Source: Quercus robur
Lineage: Eukaryota > Streptophyta > Magnoliopsida > Fagales > Fagaceae
DNA: 64,000 nucleotides
Direction: 5' to 3'
Assembly (NCBI RefSeq): GCF_932294415.1
Contig: NC_065535.1
Location: 93,946,862-94,010,861, forward strand
Shown here piece after piece: positions 1 to 12,110 of this stretch. The notes beneath the pieces were generated by a model. That model was not told the DNA's origin. It made no database searches and was given only the letters and a program-made list of their open reading frames with translations. The translations under genes were made by a program, and so were the position numbers. Positions within the stretch are counted from its first letter, which is position 1. Every line of letters starts with the position of its first letter.

Positions 1-544
1 CTAAAAACAGAAATCAATCTAGGTCATGTAACAAGACACAAGGAACTTCAGTAAATCTTACTTATCCAAAAAAATATTTAATAAAAAAAGAGTAAAAAAT
101 CTTCTGTAGAAATCTTGCAAAGAAAGCCATATTGAATGCAAATGCAGTGGACAATGACAAAAAAGATAGCTCTTGAACACGAAACATCAGAGATCCAATT
201 CCTACAGTGAAACAGTTGTTATCATGATCTTAATGATGCTACAAACCAAGATAGAGTGTTGTTCAACCTTAAAAACTGATAAGGCCACTGTTCATCCAAA
301 AGGCACTCAAGGAACTCCTGTTCTTTCAGGCAAGAAATTTTCTCCTCTGGACTAGTGACACCACTATACAAAAATAAGAGCTTACGCTCCACCAGATCAA
401 CCTCTCAGCCATGAAAGCCACTCCAAAAATTTGGAGGCCATTCATGACTGCACACAGACCAGAAAATGTCACAAATTTAAACAGAACCAACAGCAACAGC
501 ATATGGAACGAGAGAAAAGGAATTTTGTAAGACCCTTGTTTTAT

Positions 545-660
545 TGGTTAATAAAACACGCACTTATTGGGTCTTGAACCCACAACCTCACCCTCCAAAC
601 CATTATTATGGGAGAAAGAAGTGCCAATTGATCCATACGCTAGCTCATAGGCTAGAAAAG
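545..660 (-). repeat. tRNA-derived SINE fragment
   Basis: Read on the minus strand, this holds a tRNA-like promoter pair: an A-box-like stretch (gagctagcgtatggatcaat) followed by a B-box-like stretch (gtgggttcaagaccc). Bases 1-544 to its left show no gene or repeat that I can support. The boundaries are approximate and no target duplication was found. Confidence 0.4.
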
Positions 661-1002
661 GTGTTAGTAAAGAGCTATCTCAACAACAAAGATCCAATAT
701 TAACATCATTACCAAAGCCCCATCTTCAAAATGGACTCCATCACTTATTGTTTTTGGTTTATTGCTATGATTTTAAGAGCAAAGTTATCTTCAACATCCA
801 TTTTTCCTTAAACAACCAGGTCAAGACAACAACAGTCACCTTTTGGACTTTCTTTATACCATAAATCTTCATTATTCCCACACCTGTACTCTTAGCTCTA
901 AGAAGGCCATAGCTATTCAAACTTTGTGTCAGGGCTGTTTAACTTATCAAAAAGAAGGCTACAGCTATTAATGCCCAAGAGCCTAGTGCAACAGTACCTG
1001 AT

Positions 1003-1075
1003 GAAGTTATGGAAGACTAATATGCTACAACTTTGCAGTAGTTATGGAAGACTAATATGCTACAGCTTTGCAAAT
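1003..1075. repeat. Short tandem direct duplication
   Basis: A ~34-bp unit (agttatggaagactaatatg followed by ctacaactttgc) is repeated twice with one mismatch (ctacagctttgc in the second copy). A further short repeat, atgatgcaggaagttgtcta, occurs near 1248 and 1336. No gene is visible at 661-1440. Confidence 0.6.
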
Positions 1076-1479
1076 TCACCTATTCAAGAATTATTTATTG
1101 GGTCTTCATGTGAAGTCCAATTGAAGTGAAAGTCATGTCATTTTAATAGTCAAAGTATGAGTCTTTTAGGGTTAAAACAGTTTTTAATTTGGGTTTTTAT
1201 TTTATTAGTTATGGTCAATTTTATATTCAGGGGCGAATCTGTAATTATGATGCAGGAAGTTGTCTACTTGATGAAGGAAACAAAGTTTCACTCTGGTTTG
1301 ATATTTAGCTTCTAAATTTGGAAACAGAATTAACTATGATGCAGGAAGTTGTCTAGCTGCCAAAGTTTCTATTGTATTCATAAATGGAGAATAGAGACAG
1401 AAGTCTGCTAGAACAGAAGATATTAAGACCATTCAGGCTGGTACCTCTCAAATTCAGTTGGTTGAGAATGATAGAATAG

Positions 1480-1937
1480 TCCAGGCTCTAATAAAATCTG
1501 GTGTATTCTCTTGTAATTCAGCATGGGAGATGTTTTGAGTGAGGAAGGAGAAAGTGGAATGGTGGAAATTGATCTGGGATAGTGCCATTGTCCCTGATTC
1601 CTTCATTCTATGGCTAGCTATTAAAGAAAGGCTTCCCACTCAAGATAGGGTTGCTGCCAGGGGCTGGACTGGTGATGTTCTTTGTGACTTCTGCAGAAAC
1701 CAGATGGATAGAAGGAATCATCCCTTTTTCGAGCCCTTTTTTAGTTTTTAGTCATAGGATTTGGAGTCAGGTGCTGGGGGTCTGTATGCAGTATCCTTAG
1801 ACATATTTGGGATGAAATCATTTAATGGGTGTTGAAGGTCTAAAAGGCAGTTGTCTAAGATCTATAGTAGGGAAGGTTGTCTTAGCGACTACTATCTATC
1901 ACACTTGGATCCAGAGGAATACCAGAATTCACATTGG
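1480..1937 (+). mobile_element. LINE fragment, zf-RVT region
   Basis: The plus-strand translation around 1539-1750 reads WWKLIWDSAIVPDSFILWLA then IKERLPTQDRVAARGW and a CDFC motif. This is the zinc-binding reverse transcriptase C-terminal domain (zf-RVT) of plant LINEs. Downstream, in shifted frames, are more weak matches (IYHTWIQRNTRIH). Stops and frameshifts make it a dead fragment lacking EN and RT. It lies in the apparent last intron of the NIPA gene and abuts an opposite-strand LINE fragment. Confidence 0.75.
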
Positions 1938-2895
1938 AAGATTTTTTTTTTTGATAGGTAATAACAATTTTATTAATAGAAAATCCCTTAATACACAAGA
2001 AATATACAAAGAGAGCAATAACATCAAGAAATAGAACAACTATCTATGAAAGCTAACAAAATAGAAGAGGAATGGTTGGGTAACACAGTTATCCACTCAT
2101 GCAAAGCCCTAAAAACAACAGCTTCAATTCCATCAAAGGCCTTTCTACATCTTGCTCTACGGTCATATTCCTTCCCAATCAACCACATCAAGCACAAAGG
2201 AATAGCCCGCCACACATCACTAATAACCCTTCTACTCCCTTTCCCATAAGGCAACACATCAAGGACTCTTTGAGGCATTACACAGTAAACCCCGAATAGA
2301 CAGAACACAAGGGACCACAGCTCACTAGCACACTTGCAGGGAAGAAACTTATGGCCAATAGTCTTCCCAGCCTTCTTGCACATATAACACCACTTGATCA
2401 CATATAACTTACAATGCTGTAGAATATCAATCATGAGAATCTTACCCAGAGCAGCATTCCACGTAAAAAAGGAAGCCTGGGGCGGAATTTTGACCCTCAA
2501 GATAGTCTTCAGGGAAAAAAACCTTACACCTCAAAAAGGAAGTGCTCTATAGTAGGACTTTAACCTCGAATAATCCATTCTTATTAGGCCACCGACACAA
2601 CTTATCTTCCACATCCCTAGCCTTTGATGAGCAAAGATCTATAAAGGTGATCAACACTTCTAATTCCCAGTTATGTAAAAGCCTCGTAAATGTAACATCC
2701 CAAAACATGGAACCATCCCTTCAACACAAATAATCCACCACAGTGGCCCTTTTATCCTGAGCAATGCCATACAGAACAGGGAAAGCATCCTTCAGAACCC
2801 CATCCCCACACCACCAATCTAGCCAAAAACGAACATAGGTTCCTTTTCCAACACCTAGCAAAACAATGCCAATCCAAACGAATAAATTTTGACAG
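1938..2895 (-). mobile_element. LINE 3' fragment with poly(A)
   Basis: On the minus strand an open stretch at 2024-2500 encodes a zf-RVT domain (IPPQASFFTWNAALGKILMI, CYMCKKAGKTIGHKFLPCKC). Upstream (2510-2890, with stops) are RT-linker motifs such as GKGTYVRFWLDWWCGDGVLK. The element ends at its 3' side in a short T run (1941-1950, poly(A) on the minus strand) preceded by a ctattaataaaattgttatt-type tail common to plant LINEs. It is 5'-truncated and sits head-to-tail against the plus-strand LINE fragment. Confidence 0.75.
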
Positions 2896-3658
2896 AGGAA
2901 ATCTAGTAAAGACCATTATCAATGATGTTCGATGGAGATGTGGATTTGAATTCCATTTAAGGTTTTTGATATGGACAGGATTCTATGTAATCAGCTAAGG
3001 ATTCAAATACATATGGAGAGGATTCTATGTATCTGCTGAAGTTTGTTGTGCACTGTGGGAGAGCTGCGGTTAATGAAAGTTCAGGCATGAAATTTGCCTT
3101 GGAATAGATGAGAGAAGTAGGTTGTATGTTTTGTTTGCTTTATTAATAGCTATTGCTGATGTCCAGTGTTTTGAACTCTATCGTAATTTTTTTGTTACTT
3201 ACTTTAATAATAACTTATTCATTCAAAAAAGAAGAAAAAGTACAGGAAGCCTACCAAATACCATGTGGATTACAATAGTTACGCATTTTTTAATTATTTA
3301 GCTTACTCTAGACGCTAGACCCTCAGGATTGCTAAACATCTTCCAATATTTAACTTATTCCACTCTGATCTTCTCAACAGAAGCCATCTTGTTGGCAAAG
3401 ACATAATATCATGAGGTTTAGTCCTAACCCACAATGTTAAACCTTGTGCATTAAAAACTCTGACCCTCTCTTCTACACCCACATGCTCTCATACTATTTT
3501 CTATTCCATCATACACGTCCATTATATTGAACCTATTTCAATTTTGAAAAAGGAAGTGCCAATTGGGCTAGAGTTCACTGGTGAACTAGGTAAATAATAT
3601 TTATGAAGTGAAAAAGAAATAAAGTTTTCAGATAACCCTGTTCAGTAGAAGAATATAC

Positions 3659-6600
3659 CTTAAACATGATCACACTGGCCACAATAGTTAGTGATGTGAA
3701 CATAACATAGTATATGGGAGATACAACAGCCGTGTTGAAGGTATCAAGTGCCTGCATTGGACAAACAAGGAAAAAATAATCAAAGGAGAAATTATGCACA
3801 GTAACTATAAAACAGCAGAAGCGAAAAGTAAAGAAAAATATTTGACTACAATATCCAGAAGAAGAAAATACATGTTCTTAGTAGTGTCAAAGAATTTTTG
3901 GCCCCAAGGAGTGGGAGAAGAGGAGGAGATTCGAACTAGTGACTTTGCTCATGAGGTGTGGTCCCTAGCCAATTGTGCTACCCCTTGGGGTTGTAATGTC
4001 CAAGAATTTTCTAGTTCAAGTCCATGAAACATTCATTTCAAGATAGCTCATAATGCCTCTCATTCTCCTTTTGCCAATGAGTTTTATCTCAAACAACAGC
4101 TCCCCCATGAGAAAGATGAAGGGTAAAGTAGTGGGTTCAAAATCCACTGGGCATGTACAATTTAGAAAGAGCCTTGCACGCTCAAAGGCCTTTCTATTAA
4201 AAAATTTATTTACTCATTATTCATCCCTGCAACTACAGGATAAGTAATTATAGTGCATAACTAATTGTATGGATCACCATCCAAGACATCCATAGTAAAG
4301 AGAAATACTTCCCATGCCCAACCCATAGCAATTTATTCAATCCAAAGACCACCTTTTGTCAAATAATTAGTGTCCATTTGGTTCCAAATTAAAAAACCAG
4401 CTTATTTTACTATTCAGTTTATTTTTGCTACCATTCATGGGTCCCACTGTACTATTTCAGCTAACTTTTACCTTTATCTACAATACTTTCAGCAAAAAAT
4501 TTTCAATTTCAACAAAATAAGCGGATCCCAAACAGACCCTTAGTCTAATTGAACTCAATAATCTATTTTGCTCTCCCCAAGTTTCCAAACCATGAACAAA
4601 AAGGAAACCTGTTCATCAATGACAACTTACAAGTATCTAATTCTCCATACCCTTTCCTTAGCCTAGTGAAATGATTCTCTCACCTTAAACTTCATTGAAC
4701 CCATAAATTGCTTCATGACATCTTAAAAGAGCGAATATCTTCTTTCAAAGAGATGATGAAGTTGTTGGAACTCGTACACTAATCAAAATTCCTTTACCCA
4801 ACCAGAACTTCTTTATTCTTTTTAATCAACCTGTACCAAGAAACTCCCTATGGTGATTAAAAGGGGTGAATATACAATAAGATATAAGTGAGATCATCCT
4901 TTCAGAATCTCATCAAGTTCTTGGAAAACCTCATGAAACCCCAAAATCAACACCTCCATCCAATGGTGAATCCATCCTCCAAAGAGAACTCCAATTGCAG
5001 GCAAAGGTCATTTTTCTGGTCAGTCAATATATATGAATACTTGAAATGAGAATCTAACCCAAACACAGACAATGTGATTAGTTGCAGCAGGCATGCCATT
5101 GTGAGTAAGTATTAATGACGCATGCATATTGGACGAGGACCAAAATTTCATGTTACAGGAATATACTATAGTGTCTTCCCATGCTTTAGGATATCAAACA
5201 TAGCCCCTTACAAGCATGAAAATGAGATGGATTTTACTAATCCCATGTAACTTCATTTCCTTATTTACAGAGCAAGGAGATCTATTATGGGACCTTCATG
5301 TTCAAGAGCTTTGAAAAAGTTATCCGTTTAATGGGAATATAGTACCATACTCCATTCATCATAAATCTTTATGATAGGATAATTTCAAATAAGCAACATA
5401 AAGTTTGGTACTAAAGTAGAAGTAGTGAAAATAAAACTACTTGAAGGTAAAAAAAATAAGAGAAAGGCGGGGATATGAGAGATAGATGTACCTTGTTCAA
5501 ATAATTCATTTGGGTGAGCACACAAGCAATTACCACTACAGTGAATACCCAAGTTTCAGGATAAATTAGTTGATTCATTCCCGACAATGTCAACTTCAAT
5601 GCAATTCCAATTGCTTTGACACTCATGACCTGTCAAAGGGCACCCTTATGATAAAAACACTTAGAAGATATGACCTGGTAAAAGCATACACATTCAACAA
5701 GTTTAAAACCAAATACAGATACATACCGATAAAGAACCTACAAGAGAACAAACTCCAATGTAAACCATTATGTGTGTCTGGCCATATTGTGGGATAAAGT
5801 AGAATATAAGTATCAATGCAGCTGTTATAACCAAAGCTGCATACATGAGAAAAGCTGCAAAAGAAACAACAGAAAAAGTATATCTTTTTAACTTAACCAA
5901 ATGAGTGTCAAAAAAACATATGAACATAAAAACCCAAGAATGAAATAATCTATAAACACAAATAATTCCTTGAAACATTACATTACCTGGGTCCATAGCA
6001 AGTTCCCAGACTTCTGTTACAGAATGTATTTCACGTTCTTGAGGAGCATGTAGAACAATTGTTGTAGAACCCACAACACACAGAACACAACCAAGAATTC
6101 CAAAAATATGTAACCTCTCCCGTAAAATAATGTGCGCAAGTGCAGCACTGCAAAACAATATGACAGTAAGCACTCAGGCCTCAGCAATTGATAGCTATAT
6201 GATTAAGATATATCCTCTCAAAAAATAAAATCCGAAAATTTAAACAAGCTATGAAATCTAAATTTGTTATCATGCCTGATAATAATGCTGAGAGCCCCAA
6301 GAGGAGTGACCAGTAAAGCTGGCGCAAACGCATAAGCCGCAAAATTAGCAATTTCCCCAACTATCACTGTTGAAATAGCAATTGCCCATCAGTGTTCACA
6401 TATGTTACTAAAATCATAAATTATAAGTGACTTAAACAACAAAAAAAAAAAAAAGACTTAAAAATGCTTTCTTTTGTGAGTAGCTTCTAGAATTTAACAT
6501 GTAGATGTCAAATGAAGAAAACTGCCATAACATTTTATTTATAAAATGGTAATATACGGTTTGAAATTTATAACGGTTTGATTACTCCATCTAAAGCTAT

Positions 6601-9043
6601 GACAAGCCTGGAGTATCAACAAGACCTAGAAAGAGAAACATTAAAATAGAACTCTGTGTGCCACTTTATTTGATGGCAGAGGTCAAAAGAGACTATGCAT
6701 TGGTTATATAATAGAATCTTCAAAAAAATTTCATTATCTGTTTTTTTTTTTTTTTTTTGGATAGGTAAAGGCATTTTCATTATTCTGTAAGGATTTTCTG
6801 TAGAAGTTGTTGGTACATACTAAGCACAAGGAGTTTACTTCTTTTCACCACATTATTCTATATTCATTGGAGGATTTTTATCTTTACTCTCATTCAGTCC
6901 CCATCAATCCAGCAGCCAAAATGGATAAATGAATTTAGATGTGGTCTGTTGTGGATGATAATTGTATCAATTTTTGAATCAGTACTTATAAAAGGTACAT
7001 AATGTTCTGTTTGTGAGAATAGGTAGAATAGAACAAATTGACTGATTGCACAATACATTGCTTCTGTAATGAGTAGCAATCTATTTTTTGTTTGTTTCCA
7101 TCTTAAATAGTGGTTCATCAAAGGGAAAGTCTAACGGTAAATATAGTCATTGATCAATAATAAAGGAAATTATTAAAAACTCACTCGTTATCATGCCCAC
7201 CCACCAAAGTGGCTCATATAAGTAAGAATAGCCTCCAACACCTGTACAAAACATCAATGAACTTAATTTCAGGAAAATCTGTTACAAATGACATTAATAT
7301 ATTAAATATATCCAAAGTAAACAACAGAAAGCAAGCGCCAAATAGTGCAACATGCATCCCCACTAGCAACAGTTAACATTACAGACATGCAAGTACAACG
7401 CAACTGCTCCAAAATGAGAACATAAATAAGTATTGCAAAGACACCATTAACTCATGTACAGTACATAGTACATACAGGCACTCAGTACATTCATTCATTC
7501 AGTCCAAGCACACGTGAAAAAAATAGAACTGTATTTCCCAAACTTGTCCCTCAGCTTGACAAGACTGCCAAATCCTCAAAAATGTTATAAAACAACACTA
7601 TTAAATTTGGATACTGTCAGTCCAACTTATAACGAGGATCTGTTTAAACTCTAAACTCAAATTTGCCACCACACCCCCCCCCCCCCCCCCCCCACCCAAA
7701 AAAATCAGAAAAATGAAAAGAAAAGAGGCAAATGCCCCATAAATTCTTCTTTAACCACATCACTATGTCAACTAATTTCCCATAACCATCCAACTCCACA
7801 TAATCAATTTTACTATCCATAGAAAACTCCTAACTCAAATTCTCCACTAGATAGATTTTCAATGTGGCAATAGTTCAACCTGTTTCTGATATTTAGTAGA
7901 TCCAACCACACACATTCTCAAGACAGGAATCATAACCATGCCAAATTGCAATTGCTTATTATACAGAAAATCAATCAAAACCTGCATCTCTCTTCCAACC
8001 AAAAATATCAACAAAATCAAATCCACACGCAGCAATCGTGAAGAATTGAATAATATGAAGAACTTTAATTACATCGACAGTTTAACTCATTTTCACACAA
8101 TTCACACTAGGATTTGAAAGCAAAATACCTCAACTTTCACTCTCCGATCACTCACTCACTAATCACACTAATGCTTTGAAATTCATCAAACACTCTTTTG
8201 GCAATTCCAAGCAAAACCTAAATATCAACAAAATCAAATCCACACGAAGAAATTGTGAAGAATTGAATAATATGAAGAACTTTAATCAAATTGACTCTTT
8301 AACTCATTTTCACACTAAGATTTGAAAGCAAAATAACTCAACTTTCACTCTCTGATCACTCACTCACTCACTAATCACACTAATGCTTTGAAATTCATCA
8401 AACGCTCTTTTGCCAATTCCAAGCAAAACCTAAATATCAACAAAATCAAATCCACAGGCAGCAATCGTGAAGAATTGAATAATATGAAGAACTTTAATCA
8501 CATTGACTCTTTAACTCATTTTCACACAATTCACACTAAGATTTGAAAGCAAAATACCTCAACTTTCACTCTCCCATCACTCACTAATCACACTAATGCT
8601 TTGAAATTCATCAGACGCTCTTTTGCAAATTCCAAGCAAAACCTAAATATCGACAAAATCAAATCCACACGCAGCGATAGCAACTCATGCTTTTCAACTA
8701 ATCACATTGACGATGTAACTCATTTTCACACTAAGATTTGAAAAAATCCAAATCCCTCAACTTTGACTTTCCCGATCACTCACTCACTCACTAATCACAA
8801 TCAATGCTTTCACTTTCACACAAAAAAAAAAAAAAAATCAAACGAAATTTCAACGAAAAAACGACACAAACCTGCTCTGATTCCAGAAGCACCAGCCTTC
8901 TTCAATCCCTTCTTCTTCACGATGAAGCTCGCGCCGATGAAGAAGCTGGACGATAGAGCGAGAACCAGACCTTTGACGTTGTCAGACGACATTTCCTCAC
9001 GCCAGCTCGTCGATGTCATCTCCGCCGGACTCCGCACGGCCAT
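3659..9043 (-). CDS. NIPA-type magnesium transporter (3' end missing)
   Basis: Probable NIPA (DUF803) magnesium transporter, a polytopic membrane protein proposed to carry Mg2+. Seven exons give 280 aa in frame: 9043-8872, 7241-7185, 6366-6276, 6147-5987, 5854-5727, 5629-5492 and 3751-3659. Phases match at every junction. Family landmarks in order are [110 protein letters not shown] and [21 protein letters not shown] chose the ATG at 9043, the first after an in-frame stop. The family normally continues with an exon of about 60 or more residues after VIMFK. I do not find it between 1 and 3658, so it should lie left of the window after an intron longer than 3.6 kb, or be lost. Intron 3 begins with GC, not GT. 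No frame breaks are seen. Confidence 0.9.
3899..4001 (-). repeat. tRNA-derived SINE with target duplication
   Basis: The minus strand reads aaggggtagcacaattggct (A-box-like) and then cactagttcgaatctcc (B-box-like), the arrangement of tRNA-derived plant SINEs. A 9-bp direct repeat, aagaatttt, flanks it at 3890-3898 and 4002-4010. The ends also carry a short inverted repeat (ccccaagg/ccttgggg). It lies in intron 6 of the NIPA gene. Confidence 0.5.
4058..4166 (+). repeat. SINE-like fragment
   Basis: Contains cccatgagaaagatgaaggg followed by agtagtgggttcaaaatcc, a B-box-like segment of tRNA-derived SINEs. No clear target duplication was seen. A partial relative of the 545-660 element begins near 3552 (aagtgccaattgggctagag). 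Confidence 0.35.
4372..4544. mobile_element. MITE (GTCC..TTTGG family)
   Basis: The ends are gtccatttggttcc and, inverted, cccaaacagac. The inside carries the phrase attcatgggtcccactgtac, also seen in variant form at 10610-10660 and 47580-47600. The latter two are therefore members of the same broad MITE group. It is in intron 6 of the NIPA gene. The target duplication was not resolved. Confidence 0.55.
7674..7693. repeat. 20-bp poly(C) tract
   Basis: An uninterrupted run of 20 C, about 450 bp upstream (in gene sense) of exon 2, inside NIPA intron 1. On the sense strand it is poly(G). Length may vary between individuals or through sequencing slippage. Confidence 0.9.
8004..8760. repeat. ~213-bp tandem repeat, about 3.5 copies
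   Basis: The phrase aatatcaacaaaatcaaatc recurs at about 8004, 8219, 8431 and 8644 (aatatcgac in the last), giving periods of 215, 212 and 213 bp. Each unit carries tgaagaattgaataatatga, cactcactaatcacactaat and ctttgaaattcatcaaacg. The last copy is partial and ends next to exon 1. The whole array is in intron 1 of the NIPA gene. Confidence 0.85.
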
Positions 9044-9408
9044 CGCCGACGCCACACCAGCTCAGAACAACAACCCGAATCCGAATCCGAATCCAAATCC
9101 AAATTCAAAACCCTAGCTTCCACCGGTGACTCTATCATACCCTCACCGGAAGGCGCATCGAAAACGGTATCCAAATCCTCTTCTTCTCGATGAAAATGAC
9201 TCGGAGTGAGTCAGGAAGAACGACTTCGATTTGGATCTCAGAGATTTTTTTATTTTATTTTTTTTTTGAGTTTTAAATTTTTAGATTTTGTATTAGATCG
9301 ATAAATTAGGGAAAAGCATTTGATTTTTGTAACGCTTTGTAAATTGTCGGCGCTTGAGGAAGGTACAGCTGTGACCTGTGTGAGTGAGTTTTTTGTTTCT
9401 GTTTTTCA

Positions 9409-9459
9409 TTTATATATATATATATATATATATTCTTTTTAACTTTCTCAGATCGGAAA

Positions 9460-9490
<31 letters not shown>
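9409..9490. repeat. TA and GA microsatellites upstream of NIPA
   Basis: An alternating TA tract (about 9411-9432) and a GA tract (about 9463-9490) lie 370-450 bp upstream of the NIPA start codon. On the gene's sense strand the GA tract reads CT, a common feature of plant promoters and 5' UTRs. A promoter role is inferred only. Confidence 0.6.
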
Positions 9491-9495
<5 letters not shown>

Positions 9496-10437
9496 AAGAG
9501 TGTGTTGTGGGGTTATTGATTTTTTATTTTTTATTTTATTTTTTTTGCTTTTTGTGTTTTTGTGTTTTTGTTTTTTATTTATTTATTATGGTGAGATTGG
9601 TTATACCAAAATCCAAAATAAGGACTCAACTCCGACTATGAGTGATCCATTTCATCTTCTTCTTCTTCTTCTTATCTAAATGTATTTTCCTATTTTAACT
9701 ACTATTTCTTTCCTTTTCAATACTACAACCTCATTATAAATTTTTTTTTCTTTTACCAAAATAGAGTTATAGATGATATATCTATTTAATGTTTGTGTGT
9801 CAAGGTGGATTATGTTAATAGATATGTTGTGGCTAACAAAAAAAAAGTTTGTTTTAACTTAATAAATATTGGAGTGGAATAAGGGATTCTTGGATAGAAT
9901 TATTATATTCTATAATGTGAGAAAATGAGTCATCGTTTTATATTTTTTGTCCATTCAGATTAGACATCTCATTCAAAGAAAAAAAAATTAGACATTAAAA
10001 TTTTGATAATAAAAAAATTAGACATCAAAATATTTTTATTAAATTCAGATTGGTCATGAATTAAATTAGATAAACTTTGATCAAGTTATATATTACAATC
10101 ATTGAATTTTTCTATACTTGATTAAATAATGCCTATTAAACTATTTGTAGACCCGAACTTTTCAAAAATATATATATTTAAAAATGAAGTCACAAACAAA
10201 ACTTTCAATATTAAATGTGTTCTTTTGATCTGTATACCACTAAACAATATATTTTTTAAGTGAATTTTTTTATCATTTAAAGATAGTTTCAACTTATGAC
10301 ATATAATGTCAATAAGAAATATATTTTACTAATTTTTTAAAAAAGACTTTACCATTTGAGCTAAATAGAACTCATTATTTTAAATGATATAAGTTTGTTT
10401 ATTTTCGATGAAACCCAAGCCAATTATTTATATTTTT
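9491..10437. other. AT-rich intergenic DNA, nothing resolved
   Basis: Very AT-rich with poly(A/T) runs and a TTC repeat near 9655. I see no coding frame, RNA gene or bounded repeat that I can support. Confidence 0.6.
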
Positions 10438-10824
10438 TGCTAAAAGAATTGTTAAATGATATAAGTTTGTTTATTTTTTATGAAACTTAAGCCATTTACT
10501 TATATGTTTTGTTAAAAGAATTGTTTTTACAATATCTAGTGTGCGTTTGGCATGGCTTAAAAGGTCAACTTTTTTTACTATTTAGCATATTTTTCTACTA
10601 TTTATGGACTCCACTGCATTTTTTGATACTATTCAGGGGTCCCAATGTACTAATTTAGCTACCTTTTAGTTTATCTACAGTATTTTAACAAAAAGTTTTC
10701 AGTTTTAACTGAATAAACTGTTTCCAAAAACAATTCTTTTAACAAAACATATAAGTAAATGGCTTAGGTTTCTTCAAAAATAAACAAACTTATATCATTT
10801 AACAATTCTTTTAGCAAAACAAAC
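10438..10824. mobile_element. Long inverted repeat around a MITE
   Basis: About 95 bp at 10438-10532 (containing gttaaatgatataagtttgt and acttatatgttttgttaaaa) are repeated in inverted form at 10729-10824. Between them, 10540-10730 is a MITE-like sequence (gtgcgtttggcatgg, then ggggtcccaatgtactaatt) related to the 4372-4544 element. This is either one fold-back element or a palindrome with a nested MITE. An extra partial copy of the arm lies at 10380-10437. Confidence 0.65.
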
Positions 10825-10910
10825 AAACTCATATCATTTAACAATTCTTTTAGCAAAACGAATACTTAATTGTTATAAAAATAAAATAAAACGAATACTT
10901 GATTCAAGAT

Positions 10911-11184
10911 TCAGTAGTATTCATTAATGTTTTTTTCTTTCTTTTTTCTCTTACAATTTGTATAACTTATAAATAAACAATTAATTTTTTCGCAAGTTAC
11001 ATCATTCTTTAATTCAAAGGACCAAATCGTTGCATAAAGTAAAAAATTCAAGATTCAGTAGTATCCATTAATGTTTTTTTTCTTTCTCTCTCTTACAATT
11101 TGTATAACTTATAAATAAACAATTAATTTTATCGCAAGTTACATCATTCTTTAATTCAAAGGACCAAATCGTTGCATAAAGTAA
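10911..11184. repeat. Tandem duplication, ~137 bp x 2
   Basis: The block at 10911-11046 (from attcaagattcagtagtatt to gttgcataaagtaaaaa) is repeated almost exactly at 11048-11184, including acttataaataaacaattaa and ggaccaaatcgttgcataaa. Few mismatches suggest a recent local duplication. Nothing else recognisable is seen from 11185 to 12100. Confidence 0.85.
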
Positions 11185-12110
11185 AAATTAGTTCAATTCA
11201 AAGTGTTTTCACCTTATTTATATCAAATGAGTGTAAAGCTATGTTTGAGATATGGTTAGTGTAAATCTTATAAATGTTGTACCATGTTATTTTTATAGAA
11301 TCAATGCTATAGCATTTATTAAATTATTATATTAAATGATTATTTTGACAAAATCTTCTTTGGATTTTATGGTCTTCTCATATAGTCTGTATTTGCAAAA
11401 TATTAAAAAAATTGGAGAATGATAACTTGTTCATTTATAAAAATAGGTTTTATTAACGTATGCCCTTATGATATATATTAGTAAAACCATTTTATGAAAC
11501 TTTTTATAGAAAAATGAAAAAGTGACTGATTTTTATGATAGTTTTTTCAATTTCCTATTAAAAGTTTCATAAAATGGATTATTAATATATGCTCTCAGGG
11601 CACACATTAATCGAATCCAAAATAAAATATTCATAATTTAGGATTGTGGTTTGATCATGATTGACCTCTTGTTAAACATAAACTTTAGCATGAAGAGAAC
11701 ATATCATATAATAAACCATTTAAAAAATATTAAGCATTTTTTTTAACCTTTTGTTAAAATAATTACATTAAATATAACTTGAAAAAATGCGTACACACAC
11801 AAATGTATGTATATGAGGGTCAAAGGGTGTGAGAGAGGTATAAAATTCGTGCATGTTGCATGAGATGGTTGTTCTTAAAAGACAAATTTTATGACAAATC
11901 TTATATTTTGACCTTTCAACCAATTCATTATCATTTCATGTACATTTTTCATGCTACGCAAAATGCAAAAGTGTAATCTATATGGTATGTTAATGATATG
12001 TAAGAAAGAAAATCATACTATGCTTTCTGTTTTTTAAATTATTTTGTGTGATGCAAGATTAAATTAATGCGTTGGAAGTTTCTGATGCAATACATGAATA
12101 ATGTTTCATG

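Noticed and set aside
9384-9641. ORF of 85 codons upstream of NIPA
   Set aside because: It reads through TA, GA and T-rich microsatellites; no real composition or domain.
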